Assembly: GCA_002386525.1 (NCBI GenBank)
Contig: DGIS01000008.1
Location: 62,001 to 126,000, forward strand
Direction of reading: 5' to 3'
Length of the DNA stretch: 64,000 nucleotides
From: Sphingobacterium sp. UBA4616
GTDB lineage: Bacteria; Bacteroidota; Bacteroidia; Sphingobacteriales; Sphingobacteriaceae
Part shown: positions 16,715 through 25,134 of the stretch, piece after piece
Numbering within the stretch: the stretch's first letter is position 1
Layout: the number at the start of each line of letters is the position of its first letter
Made by a program: the position numbers and the translations under genes
Notes under the pieces: model-generated
Told to the model about the DNA's origin: nothing
Database searches by the model: none
What the model saw: the letters and a program-made list of their open reading frames with translations, nothing else

Positions 16715-17479
16715 ATGGGAAAATTAGAACAAAAAGTAGCTGTTATCACAGGGGGTGGTAGTGGGATAGGCCGTGCGATCAGTTTGCAATTTGCTGCAGA
16801 AGGAGCAAAAGTTCATATTTTGGATTTAAATGAAGACGGGGGCAAGGCTGTAGTTACCGAGATCTTGGCTTCGGGAGGACAAGCTGTGCTTCATCGGTGC
16901 AATGTGACTGATCAGCAAGAAATTACTTCTATAGCACAAAATATCGGAAAAATTGATATTTTAGTAAATAATGCTGGCATTGCTCATGTTGGTAATTTAG
17001 AAAATTGTCAATCAGAAGATTTTGACCGTGTTTTTAACGTGAATGTCAAAGGCGCTTATAATGCATTGTCTGCTGTGGTGCCTTTGATGAAAGCGCAAGG
17101 TTCAGGAGCAATCCTTAATCTCGCTTCAATTGCTGCATGGGTGGGTATCACCGACCGTTTCGCGTATTCGATGAGCAAGGGCGCTATCCATGCGATGTCG
17201 ATGTCTGTTGCTCGAGATTACATGGCCTATGGGATTCGTTGCAATAGTATTTCGCCAGCGCGTGTACATACACCGTTTGTGGATGGATTTATTGCAAAAA
17301 ATTATCCAGGCAAAGAGGACGAGATGTTTGAAAAGTTATCGGCAAGCCAGCCAATAGGCCGTATGGCACAACCGGAAGAAATTGCGAAATTAGCCCTTTT
17401 CTTGTGCAGTGATGATGCAGCCTTTATTACCGGAAATGACTACCCGATTGATGGTGGTTTTATTAAATTGAATAATTAA
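16715..17479 (+). CDS. SDR oxidoreductase, proposed 2-keto-3-deoxy-L-fuconate dehydrogenase
   Basis: A 254-residue classical SDR with the cofactor motif GGGSGIGRA, NNAG, catalytic Ser region ILNLASIAA, YSMSK active site and C-terminal DYPIDGGF. An Asp after the second strand (HILDLNEDG) favours NAD over NADP. Of the two SDRs in the operon, this one resembles the 2-keto-3-deoxy-L-fuconate dehydrogenase that oxidises the fourth carbon to the 2,4-diketo acid. The assignment between the two SDRs rests on remembered family resemblance plus gene order (directly before the FAH hydrolase that would use its product). The preceding 218-base gap has no gene I can support. Confidence 0.9.
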   Translation: MGKLEQKVAVITGGGSGIGRAISLQFAAEGAKVHILDLNEDGGKAVVTEILASGGQAVLHRCNVTDQQEITSIAQNIGKIDILVNNAGIAHVGNLENCQSEDFDRVFNVNVKGAYNALSAVVPLMKAQGSGAILNLASIAAWVGITDRFAYSMSKGAIHAMSMSVARDYMAYGIRCNSISPARVHTPFVDGFIAKNYPGKEDEMFEKLSASQPIGRMAQPEEIAKLALFLCSDDAAFITGNDYPIDGGFIKLNN

Positions 17480-17519
17480 TAAGCTAAAAATAAATATCTA
17501 TTATCTCAATACTATAAAC

Positions 17520-18377
17520 ATGAAATTAATACGTTTTGGAGCTCAAGGCAAAGAGAATATCGGTGTTCAGATCGATGGCGTAAATTACGATGTAAGCGCA
17601 TTTGGTGGTGACTATGATGAACAATTCTTTGCAGAGAATGGTATAGCCCGTTTAGAAGAATTTGTAAAAGCAAATGATGGTAAGTTAATTGAAGTTCCCC
17701 AGAGCGAACGTATAGGAGCACCATTTGCCCGCCCATCCAAAATTGTTTGTATTGGATTAAATTATTTAGATCATGCCAAGGAAACAAATGCTCCTATTCC
17801 GGCCGAACCAATCATCTTCATGAAATCGACCACATCGTTGATTGGTCCATATGACGACGTAATGATTCCAAAAGACTCATTAAAGACCGATTGGGAAGTC
17901 GAATTTTGTATTGTCATAGGTAAGAAAGCATCGTATGTAGAAGAAGGTGAAGCGTTGGACTATGTAGCCGGTTATGTATTGCACAACGATGTTTCTGAGC
18001 GTGAATATCAGCTGGAACGCGGTGGTACATGGGATAAAGGAAAAGGATGTGATACTTTTGCACCTATGGGACCTTTTATGGCGACAAAAGAGGAGATCAA
18101 AGATATCAACAACGTACGTCTATGGTTAAAGGTAAACGGAAAAACCTATCAAGATGGAAATACGAAGGATCTGATCTTTTCGGTAGCACATGTTGTATCG
18201 TATGTGTCTAAATTTATGACCCTGTTGCCTGGCGACGTTATATCAACCGGCACACCTGCGGGAGTAGGTTTAGGGTTTAATCCCCCTATTTATTTGAAGC
18301 CTGGCGATGTGATCGAATTAGGAGCCGATGGTCTTGGTGAATCCCGTCAGACTGTTGTCGCCTATTCAAAAAACTAA
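17520..18377 (+). CDS. FAH-family hydrolase, proposed 2,4-diketo-3-deoxy-L-fuconate hydrolase
   Basis: A 285-residue fumarylacetoacetate-hydrolase-fold enzyme. The conserved core is visible: KIVCIGLNYLDHAKET, DWEVEFCIVIGKKA with the metal-binding Glu pair, LHNDVSEREYQ, and GDVISTGTPAGVG. Family knowledge: cleaves C-C bonds of diketo acids with a divalent metal. In the oxidative fucose route this yields pyruvate and L-lactate. It lies 40 bases after the SDR and before the lactonase, so the operon order is consistent. It could act on a related diketo acid, but the context makes the fuconate derivative the best guess. Confidence 0.92.
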   Translation: MKLIRFGAQGKENIGVQIDGVNYDVSAFGGDYDEQFFAENGIARLEEFVKANDGKLIEVPQSERIGAPFARPSKIVCIGLNYLDHAKETNAPIPAEPIIFMKSTTSLIGPYDDVMIPKDSLKTDWEVEFCIVIGKKASYVEEGEALDYVAGYVLHNDVSEREYQLERGGTWDKGKGCDTFAPMGPFMATKEEIKDINNVRLWLKVNGKTYQDGNTKDLIFSVAHVVSYVSKFMTLLPGDVISTGTPAGVGLGFNPPIYLKPGDVIELGADGLGESRQTVVAYSKN

Positions 18378-18401
18378 TTGCTCACAAGTTTTCTTTTCAT
18401 T

Positions 18402-19229
18402 ATGCGTATAGATACCCATCAGCATTTCTGGAAATTCGATCCAATTAGATATAGTTGGATTACAGAAGAAATGCAAGTTATAAAACGTGATTTTACCCCT
18501 TTAGATATTCAGTTCTTGCTGGAGCGGAATGGATTTGGAGGAAGTATTGCTGTTCAGGCGCAAGAATCTGACGAGGAAACCGCTTATTTGGTTCAATTGG
18601 CACACGAGTACTCTTTTATAAAAGGGGTTGTGGGCTGGATAGATCTTCAGGCTCAAGATATCCGCCAACAATTGGACGCGTATCAGTCGACTGCAATCAT
18701 CAAAGGATTTCGTCATGTTGTTGAAGGGGAAGCGGATCCCGATTTTCTCATTCGTCCGGCAGTTTTAAATGGGCTGAAAGCTTTGGCGGACTACGGTTAC
18801 ACATATGATCTGCTTATTCGCCCACGTCATTACGCGTCAACGCTGGCTTGTGTAAGACAAAATCCAGAACTTCAGTTTGTGTTGGATCATATTGCAAAGC
18901 CTCCCATCAAATCAAAGGAATTTGATGAGTGGGCAGTATTTATTGATGCACTTGCCGCTTTTCCGAATGTGGTATGCAAAGTTTCGGGACTAGCTACAGA
19001 GGCCGATTGGGAGGGGTGGAAGCTGGATGATTTCAAACAATATGTGGAACACATATTTTTATGTTTTGGGAAGAAACGTATCATGTACGGGTCAGATTGG
19101 CCGGTATGCCTCCTAGCGGCATCTTACGAAGAGAGTATTGCCATCGTCGAAAATAAATTAGGGCAATTTACAACTGCAGAAAAGAATGCCTTTTGGGCAG
19201 AGAACGCTATACGGGTGTATAATCTTTAA
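18402..19229 (+). CDS. Amidohydrolase-superfamily lactonase, proposed L-fuconolactonase
   Basis: A 275-residue TIM-barrel hydrolase of the COG3618 group. It begins MRIDTHQHFWKF, the first metal-binding HxH-like pair; later landmarks are HIAKPPIK and MYGSDWPVCLL with the catalytic Asp. Family knowledge: enzymes of this group hydrolyse L-fucono-1,5-lactone and related sugar lactones. It would convert the product of L-fucose dehydrogenase to L-fuconate. I use the ATG at 18402; an upstream TTG would add eight residues. A hairpin follows, so the operon may end here and the last SDR may be transcribed separately or by read-through. Confidence 0.92.
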   Translation: MRIDTHQHFWKFDPIRYSWITEEMQVIKRDFTPLDIQFLLERNGFGGSIAVQAQESDEETAYLVQLAHEYSFIKGVVGWIDLQAQDIRQQLDAYQSTAIIKGFRHVVEGEADPDFLIRPAVLNGLKALADYGYTYDLLIRPRHYASTLACVRQNPELQFVLDHIAKPPIKSKEFDEWAVFIDALAAFPNVVCKVSGLATEADWEGWKLDDFKQYVEHIFLCFGKKRIMYGSDWPVCLLAASYEESIAIVENKLGQFTTAEKNAFWAENAIRVYNL

Positions 19230-19234
19230 AAAAG

Positions 19235-19286
19235 AAAAGCTTCAGCATGTTATGAAAACAAAAAATAGCATGTTGAAGCTTTTGTT
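19235..19286 (+). terminator. Hairpin after the lactonase gene
   Basis: AAAAGCTTCAGCATG pairs with CATGTTGAAGCTTTT (one G-T pair) around a long loop. The T run is short, so it may only attenuate transcription into the last SDR gene. Confidence 0.55.
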
Positions 19287-19403
19287 GGTCATGAAGCTAG
19301 ATAATAGGCATAATGACTTTAATATAAATTAATCAATAACCAGTGAAACATGTTCATTGTTGTTAACCACAATCAATGAAACAAACCATTCAATAAAAGT
19401 ATT

Positions 19404-20195
19404 ATGGATCTTCATTTAAAAGATAAAGTTATTATTGTTACCGGTGGAGCAAAAGGCATCGGACGCGCAGTAGTCCATGCTTTGGCTAAAGAACAGGCTA
19501 TTCCGGTCATTGTTGGCCGTAAACAGGCCGATAATGAAAAAGTAAAGGCAGAAATCCAACAGTTTGGTATTGAGGCACTCTGTATTGAAGCAGAGTTGTC
19601 TAGGCCCGAAGATTGTGAAAGAGCGGTCCAAAAGACATTGGAAGTATACGGTCGCATTGATGGTTTGGTGAACAATGCCGGACAGAATGACGGTGTTGGA
19701 CTAGCTTCTGGAAATTACGAGAAATTTGTTGCTTCTCTACACAAAAACTTAATTCACTATTACCTAATGGCCCATCATGCTTTGGATGCATTGAAAGCAT
19801 CGAAAGGCAGTATCGTGAATATTTCTTCCAAAACTGGCGAAACAGGGCAGGGGAATACCTCAGCTTATGCGGCATCTAATGGCGGACGTAATGCGCTTAC
19901 ACGGGAATGGGCCGTAGAATTGTTGCCTTATTCGATTCGTGTAAATGCTATTATCGTAGCAGAATGCGCAACACCCCAATACGATACCTGGATCCAAACT
20001 TTAGCAAATCCAGAAGAGACATTGAAAAAAATAACGGATCGCATTCCGTTAGGGCATCGGATGACAACAGCTGCGGAAATTGCCGATACAACAGTCTTTC
20101 TGCTTTCCGATAAGTCAAGCCATACAACAGGACAGTTGATTCATGTCGATGGTGGATATGTGCATCTAGACCGTTCGATTATCGCTGAATCGTAG
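19404..20195 (+). CDS. SDR oxidoreductase, proposed L-fucose dehydrogenase, lacking the catalytic Lys
   Basis: A 263-residue SDR. It begins MDLHLKDKVIIVTGGAKGIG and continues NNAGQNDGVGL, NLIHYY, VNISSKTGETGQGNTS and DGGYVHLDRS, a pattern I associate with L-fucose dehydrogenases of this class, which oxidise the first carbon to the lactone. Odd feature: the usual YxxxK active site reads YAASN (Tyr155, Asn159), with codon AAT where AAA or AAG is expected. In other SDRs this Lys binds the cofactor ribose and lowers the Tyr pKa. The frame is otherwise intact. It is 174 bases after the lactonase gene, beyond a hairpin. Confidence 0.88.
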   Translation: MDLHLKDKVIIVTGGAKGIGRAVVHALAKEQAIPVIVGRKQADNEKVKAEIQQFGIEALCIEAELSRPEDCERAVQKTLEVYGRIDGLVNNAGQNDGVGLASGNYEKFVASLHKNLIHYYLMAHHALDALKASKGSIVNISSKTGETGQGNTSAYAASNGGRNALTREWAVELLPYSIRVNAIIVAECATPQYDTWIQTLANPEETLKKITDRIPLGHRMTTAAEIADTTVFLLSDKSSHTTGQLIHVDGGYVHLDRSIIAES

Positions 20196-20287
20196 TAAAC
20201 AGCGATTGGATGTTGGAAATTGGACTTTAGCATAAGTGAGACTTTCGTTCAATTTCCAAAATTTATGCAGTAGTGTATTATTAAAAC

Positions 20288-20321
20288 AAAAAAAGCCTGT
20301 TCATTTGAACAGGCTTTTTTT
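20288..20321 (-). terminator. Terminator of the tRNA-Phe pair
   Basis: AAGCCTGTTC and GAACAGGCTT with long A and T runs; placed two bases beyond the 3' end of the second-transcribed tRNA-Phe. Confidence 0.85.
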
Positions 20322-20322
20322 G

Positions 20323-20395
20323 TGGTGCCACCTGGGTTCGAACCAGGGACACAAGGATTTTCAGTCCTTTGCTCTACCAGCTGAGCTATGGCACC
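20323..20395 (-). tRNA. tRNA-Phe (GAA), downstream copy
   Basis: 73 bases on the minus strand: acceptor GGTGCCA with TGGCACC, anticodon stem AAGGA/TCCTT, loop CTGAAAA with anticodon GAA, T arm CCTGG-TTCGAAC-CCAGG. CCA not encoded. Identical over its whole length to the copy at 20438. Confidence 0.96.
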
Positions 20396-20437
20396 AGTTG
20401 ACCTTTTATTTAAATCTGTGATCATCAGATTGAAGCG

Positions 20438-20510
20438 TGGTGCCACCTGGGTTCGAACCAGGGACACAAGGATTTTCAGTCCTTTGCTCTACCAGCTGAG
20501 CTATGGCACC
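20438..20510 (-). tRNA. tRNA-Phe (GAA), upstream copy
   Basis: Same 73 bases as the copy at 20323, separated from it by 42 bases. Both are probably cut from one transcript starting at the promoter near 20546. Confidence 0.96.
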
Positions 20511-20545
20511 GCTTTTTGCTATGGGTTTGTTCCCCTATTGCGATG

Positions 20546-20553
20546 CAAATATA
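20546..20553 (-). promoter_or_regulatory. Promoter -7 box for the tRNA-Phe pair
   Basis: Minus-strand TATATTTG, a perfect TAnnTTTG, 35 bases before the tRNA 5' end. No convincing -33 TTTG. Confidence 0.5.
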
Positions 20554-20672
20554 GTCTGATAATTTGAATTCTAAAACTTTTATGCAGATTATTTTCGTAC
20601 TTTTTTCGAACATGTTGATTTTGATTGAGATAAAATTACAAGAAACTAACATACAGAAAAAGGAATAAGCTG

Positions 20673-20680
20673 TATCTTTG
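20673..20680 (+). promoter_or_regulatory. Promoter -7 box for mnmA
   Basis: TATCTTTG, perfect TAnnTTTG, 17 bases before the ATG at 20698; the leader would be about 10 bases. Confidence 0.6.
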
Positions 20681-20697
20681 CACTTCAATAAATAGAG

Positions 20698-21789
20698 ATG
20701 AGTAAAAGAGGAAGAGTTTTAGTTGCAATGAGTGGGGGGGTAGATAGCTCCGTTGCTTCTGTTATGCTCCACGAACAAGGATATGAGGTTATCGGTATCA
20801 CGATGAAGACGTGGGATTATGCATCCGCAGGTGGTTCGTCTAAAGAGACCGGATGTTGTAGCCTTGATAGTATCAATGACGCTCGTACATTAGCCGTAAA
20901 CTATGGTTTCCCGCATTATATATTGGATATACGCGATGAGTTTGGGGACTTTGTAATTGATAATTTTGTTGAAGAATATATTGCTGGTCGCACGCCGAAC
21001 CCATGTGTATTGTGTAATACCCATATCAAGTGGGAGGCTTTAATGAAACGTGCCGACAAATTGGACTGTGAATTTATCGCTACAGGACACTACGCAAATA
21101 TTCGCATGCACGACAATGGCCGCTATGTGATCTCCAAAGGTAAGGATGAGAATAAAGATCAATCCTACGTTTTATGGGGCGTTTCACAAGAAAACCTTGC
21201 GCGGACGCAGTTCCCTTTAGGATCTTTCACGAAAAAAGAGATTCGCCAAATGGCCTTAGATATGGGACAAAAGGAACTGGCCAATAAGTCAGAGAGTTAT
21301 GAAATCTGTTTCGTTCCCGACAACGATTACCGTGCGTTTCTGAGACACAAAGTACCTACCTTGGATCAACAGATCGGTCCTGGTAATTTTATTCTTTCTG
21401 ATGGTACTGTAGTCGGCAAACATATTGGTTACCCTTATTTCACCATCGGTCAACGTAAAGGCTTAGGTATTGCTTTGGGTAAACCCATGTTTGTGATTGA
21501 GATCCTTCCGGAAAGTAATACGGTGGTCTTGGGTGAAGAACATGAACTTGAAAAGTCACACGCTTACGTTCGTAATGTAAACTTTGTCAAATATGCAGGA
21601 CTGGATCAACCGATGGAAGCTATCTCAAAAGTGCGTTATAAAGATTCAGGTGCTTTGTCGACCATTTCGCAAGAAGATGATAAAGTCCGTATCGACTTTG
21701 TGCATAATGTAAAAGGTATTGCTCCAGGGCAATCTGCCGTTTTCTATGAAGGGAATGATCTACTCGGTGGTGGTTTCTTAATGAAATAA
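20698..21789 (+). CDS. mnmA: tRNA-specific 2-thiouridylase MnmA
   Basis: A 363-residue enzyme of normal length. The PP-loop is MSGGVDSSVAS near residue 12; the catalytic Cys is in PNPCVLCNTHIKW and the second Cys in SYEICFVPDNDYRAFL. FTIGQRKGLGIALGKP marks the central domain and a beta-barrel closes the protein. Family knowledge: ATP-activated thiolation of the wobble uridine at position 34 in tRNA-Lys, Glu and Gln. It stands as a single gene with its own promoter and a strong terminator. Confidence 0.97.
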   Translation: MSKRGRVLVAMSGGVDSSVASVMLHEQGYEVIGITMKTWDYASAGGSSKETGCCSLDSINDARTLAVNYGFPHYILDIRDEFGDFVIDNFVEEYIAGRTPNPCVLCNTHIKWEALMKRADKLDCEFIATGHYANIRMHDNGRYVISKGKDENKDQSYVLWGVSQENLARTQFPLGSFTKKEIRQMALDMGQKELANKSESYEICFVPDNDYRAFLRHKVPTLDQQIGPGNFILSDGTVVGKHIGYPYFTIGQRKGLGIALGKPMFVIEILPESNTVVLGEEHELEKSHAYVRNVNFVKYAGLDQPMEAISKVRYKDSGALSTISQEDDKVRIDFVHNVKGIAPGQSAVFYEGNDLLGGGFLMK

Positions 21790-21823
21790 CAGGCATCCGT
21801 ACGAGATTCAGAAGAAGAGTTTT

Positions 21824-21860
21824 AATCCCTATGCTGTAGATACAGTATAGGGATTTTTTA
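21824..21860 (+). terminator. Terminator after mnmA
   Basis: AATCCCTATGCTGTA and TACAGTATAGGGATT (one G-T pair) around a very short loop, followed by six T. Confidence 0.88.
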
Positions 21861-21979
21861 TTCATTCTATATACTATCCATTTAAATTTACTATAGAGTA
21901 GACGAGTTTGATCGACCTATTTAATAGCAATTTTTAGCTTTACACCTTAAGGTTAAAAGTTAATATAATTATTACCTGT

Positions 21980-22010
21980 TTTGTTTTTACTAAAATAATT
22001 AGTAATTTTA
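21980..22010 (+). promoter_or_regulatory. Predicted leaderless promoter of the radical SAM gene
   Basis: TTTG at 21980-21983, 19 bases, then TAATTTTA at 22003-22010 (seven of eight). The ATG at 22015 is only four bases after the -7 box, so the mRNA would begin at the start codon. Confidence 0.45.
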
Positions 22011-22014
22011 ACCT

Positions 22015-23079
22015 ATGAATTCGTCGGAATATTTCAAGGGTAGAGGGGCACAGATTAATCCCAATAACAAGTTTTTTGTGAACCAATATGTGCAGGAGCA
22101 TGTCGAGGGGCTGGATGAGGAATTTTTGGGTACTGCAAAAACGCAGTTTATTTCGACACATCCGAAATCGATTATATCCAAATCCAATAGTCCTGACCTG
22201 CGTTTCGAAAGGTCTATTAATCCTTATCAGGGCTGTGAGCATGGCTGTATTTATTGCTACGCGCGCAATTCACACGAGTATTGGGGGTTCAGTGCAGGAC
22301 TGGATTTTGAACGGAAGATCTTGGTAAAGCATAATGCGGCGCAGCTGCTCGAACAGGAATTCAGGAAAGCGAGCTATCAGCCTGATTTGATTATGCTTTC
22401 TGGGAATACAGATTGTTATCAACCTATCGAACGAAAATTGGGCATCACTCGATCGATCTTAGAATTGATGGTTAAATACCAGCATCCTGTTTCTATCATC
22501 AGTAAAAATGTACTGATGCGACGGGATTTTGATCTCTTGCGCGAACTTGCGGCACTAAATCTGGTTTCCGTTGCCGTGACCATCAATTCGTTGCGGGAGG
22601 AGGTACGCCAGAAAATGGAACCACGTACGGCTACGGCATCGGCCCGGTTGAAACTGATCGAGGGATTGACAGGGATAGGTGTACCCGTCATGCTAATGAT
22701 GGCGCCCATCGTTCCGGGGATCAATAGTGATGAGATTTCAGATTTGATTCGTGCGGGAGCAGATGCGGGGGCAATAACAGCCTCTTATACCATCGTGAGG
22801 CTCAATGGACAGATCGGCGGTATCTTTAAGGACTGGCTCTATCAGAACTATCCTGACCGAGCTGAAAAGGTATTACATTGGATTGAAGCCTGTCATGGTG
22901 GAAAAATTAATGATACCGATTTTGGACGGAGGATAAAAGGGGATGGCCATATGGCCGAAAGCTTACAGCATTTATTCAAGCTTTCCGTCAAGAAATATAT
23001 GAATAATGGGACGCTTCCATCCTTAAGAAGGGATCTTTTTCGCTTACCAGATGCAGGCGCGCAGCTGGGATTGTTTTAG
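22015..23079 (+). CDS. Radical SAM protein, PA0069/SplB-like family
   Basis: A 354-residue radical SAM protein. The cluster motif is CEHGCIYCYAR (CxxxCxxC) preceded by RSINPYQG; LSGNTDCYQP and SISKNVLMRRDFDLL follow, and the MMAPIVPGIN segment continues the barrel. Family knowledge: reduced 4Fe-4S cluster cleaves S-adenosylmethionine; this subgroup is annotated as similar to spore photoproduct lyase, but no reaction has been shown for it as far as I know. The gene stands alone behind a predicted leaderless promoter and ahead of a terminator, so its context gives no clue. The C-terminal end has no extra domain. Confidence 0.92.
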   Translation: MNSSEYFKGRGAQINPNNKFFVNQYVQEHVEGLDEEFLGTAKTQFISTHPKSIISKSNSPDLRFERSINPYQGCEHGCIYCYARNSHEYWGFSAGLDFERKILVKHNAAQLLEQEFRKASYQPDLIMLSGNTDCYQPIERKLGITRSILELMVKYQHPVSIISKNVLMRRDFDLLRELAALNLVSVAVTINSLREEVRQKMEPRTATASARLKLIEGLTGIGVPVMLMMAPIVPGINSDEISDLIRAGADAGAITASYTIVRLNGQIGGIFKDWLYQNYPDRAEKVLHWIEACHGGKINDTDFGRRIKGDGHMAESLQHLFKLSVKKYMNNGTLPSLRRDLFRLPDAGAQLGLF

Positions 23080-23143
23080 ATGGTTGGAGCGGCAATTATG
23101 AATTTGCTATTCTCGAGAAGGAATATCTACATTAAATTTTAGC

Positions 23144-23184
23144 AAAAAAAAGCCTGATTCATGCAATGAATCAGGCTTTTTTTA
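23144..23184. terminator. Bidirectional terminator between the radical SAM gene and the permease
   Basis: AAGCCTGATTCAT and ATGAATCAGGCTT, flanked by A and T runs, serving both convergent genes. Confidence 0.9.
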
Positions 23185-23208
23185 TTGATAAGATCGAAGT
23201 TCAGTGAA

Positions 23209-24627
23209 CTAAGATCTCTTTCTTTTGATTAATACATAACTCACATAAAGTAATATAAGCCAAGCAGGAATCAGTTCTACCGGTAGTTTCATCCCCGTTA
23301 GCCACATAATGCCGAGCACTGCAATTAAAAAGATTAAACAGATGTAATTACTCAATGGATATAGAAAAGATGGGAATTTGGTTCGTAAATGCGCGTCGAG
23401 TTTATTTTTTCTAAAGTACAAATGTGTAATCGAAATCATGACCCAGTTGATAATCAGTGAAGACACCACCAGTGACATCAAAATCTCCAAGGCATTTTTT
23501 GGTGCGACATAGTTGACAAATACACAGACCGCTGCAAACAATGCCGAAACCAAAATCGCATTGATAGGAGCATGGTTTTTGTTGAGTTTTGATAGAAAAC
23601 GAGGAGCATTACCCTGTTCTGCCAATCCATACAACATTCTACTGTTGCTATACACACTACTGTTATAGACAGACAATGCTGCTGTAAGGACAATAAGATT
23701 TAACGCATTTGCGATAATTTTAGTGAAATAAAAAGTCTTTCCAAAGAGGGCAAATTCGAATCCATTGAGTTTGTCAAACACCAGTACAAAGGGACTTGTA
23801 TCGGCGGTGATGTTTGTCCATGGCGTCAAAGAGAAAAGAATGATCAAAGCGCCGACATAAAAGATCAGAATCCGATAGATCACTTGGTTGGTTGCTTTCG
23901 GGATATTTTTTTCCGGATTTTCGGCTTCAGCGGCGGTGATACCAACCAATTCCAGTCCGCCAAAAGAAAACATAATCAAGGCCATGGCAGAAAGGAGTCC
24001 TTCAAAATTGCCGTCCGTTGTTTCGCTAAACCAGCCTTTGGGGAAGAAACCGCCATGTGAAGTCAGGTTGCTGAAGCTTGCCTGCTCACCTCCCGTACCG
24101 CTTAGAAGCAGGTAAACACCAAAAACAATCATTGCAATAATGGCGACTACTTTAATAATGGAAAACCAAAATTCCGTCTCCCCATATATTTTTACGGAAG
24201 CCAGATTCAGGGCGTTGATCGCAAAGAAGAAAAATAGGCTTGATGCCCATAACGGTATTTCGGGCCACCAAAACTGTACATAAACACCTATTGCGGTCAG
24301 TTCGGCCATGCTTACCAAAATATAAAGGACCCAATAGTTCCAGCCCGAAGCATAACCGGCAAAAGAGCCCCAGTATTTATTGGCGAAGTAGCTAAAGCTT
24401 CCTGAAACAGGTTCCTCGACCACCATCTCGCCCAATTGTCGCATTATAAAAAAAGCAATAATCCCAGCAAATGCATAACCAAGGATAACGGCGGGTCCGG
24501 CCAATGTAGCTGCTTTTCCAATGCCTAAAAATAAGCCAGTTCCGATTGCACCGCCGAGGGCAATCAATTGAATGTGTCTATTTTGAAGACCTCTCTTTAA
24601 CTCTTCCTTATTGTTCTGTTTCTCCAT
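23209..24627 (-). CDS. Amino acid permease of the APC superfamily
   Basis: A 472-residue, 12-span inner-membrane transporter. The head LKRGLQNRHIQLIALGGAIGTGLFLGIG is diagnostic for the AAT branch (AroP, ProY, GabP); GEMVVEEPVSGSFSYFANKYWG and the FSFGGLELVGITAAEAENPEKNIPKA segment fit. Family knowledge: proton-linked amino-acid uptake. Substrate cannot be chosen from sequence; ProY-like or aromatic permease are both possible. The ATG at 24627 is favoured; a longer frame to 24693 adds a hydrophilic stretch unlike the family. Single gene, convergent with the radical SAM gene. Confidence 0.93.
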   Translation of the reverse strand: MEKQNNKEELKRGLQNRHIQLIALGGAIGTGLFLGIGKAATLAGPAVILGYAFAGIIAFFIMRQLGEMVVEEPVSGSFSYFANKYWGSFAGYASGWNYWVLYILVSMAELTAIGVYVQFWWPEIPLWASSLFFFFAINALNLASVKIYGETEFWFSIIKVVAIIAMIVFGVYLLLSGTGGEQASFSNLTSHGGFFPKGWFSETTDGNFEGLLSAMALIMFSFGGLELVGITAAEAENPEKNIPKATNQVIYRILIFYVGALIILFSLTPWTNITADTSPFVLVFDKLNGFEFALFGKTFYFTKIIANALNLIVLTAALSVYNSSVYSNSRMLYGLAEQGNAPRFLSKLNKNHAPINAILVSALFAAVCVFVNYVAPKNALEILMSLVVSSLIINWVMISITHLYFRKNKLDAHLRTKFPSFLYPLSNYICLIFLIAVLGIMWLTGMKLPVELIPAWLILLYVSYVLIKRKRS

Positions 24628-24965
24628 ATGAATGGTTAATACGGTAACTAATCTGTTTTGATCTGGTTCTTGGTTCGGAAAGCCTCCAACCATAGCGGTA
24701 GCGTTCAGCCAGAATCAGGTTGTCCAAAATGAATACTGTCGAGCGAAATTGCGTTTGAATAACTTGGCTCCTCAGCCCATATTTTGTCCTAAGCGCATAA
24801 AGTTAATAAAACACTTAGGTATTTGTGCACATTATTGCTAAGAAACAGCAAGCGCCGTAATTTTCTTAAAAAAAACGGCGCTTTACTTTATAGTAGCTAG
24901 TGTGATTTTTGGCCACTCTAACTAATAACGAAATCTTATTTGCAAATGCTACTTAAAAGGACAAA
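24628..24965. other. Gap upstream of the permease
   Basis: 338 bases without a supportable gene. It holds two inverted repeats: CCTAAGCG with CACTTAGG at 24788-24819 (one G-T pair) and AGCGCCGT with ACGGCGCT at 24851-24882. The second could end the feo transcript, although its T run is poor. Confidence 0.5.
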
Positions 24966-25127
24966 TTAATTTGCTTTTGAAGCTTTTTCAGCACTGCAGT
25001 CACATCCGCAACCTTTGGAACAGCTCGACTTGCCCTTTAATGATTTTCGGACATTTTTAACGACATACCATATAGCCGCCAAAACGAGAATTCCCACGAT
25101 GATATATTGTACGGTTACATTATCCAT
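24966..25127 (-). CDS. FeoB-associated Cys-rich membrane protein
   Basis: A 53-residue gene. One membrane helix (QYIIVGILVLAAIWYVV) is followed by a basic stretch and a Cys-rich tail SSCSKGCGCDCS with Cys at 36, 40, 42 and 44. The ATG at 25127 is seven bases after the feoB stop. This is the pattern of the FeoB-associated Cys-rich family, found next to feoB in many bacteria. A role in iron transfer or FeoB assembly is commonly proposed but not proven. It completes a feoA-feoB-small protein operon, and a hairpin about 85 bases downstream may end it. Confidence 0.9.
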   Translation of the reverse strand: MDNVTVQYIIVGILVLAAIWYVVKNVRKSLKGKSSCSKGCGCDCSAEKASKAN

Positions 25128-25134
25128 AGCTCTT

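Noticed and set aside
24851..24882. Strong hairpin considered as the certain feo terminator
   Set aside because: The stem is good but the following T run is interrupted in both directions, so it is mentioned only as a possibility.
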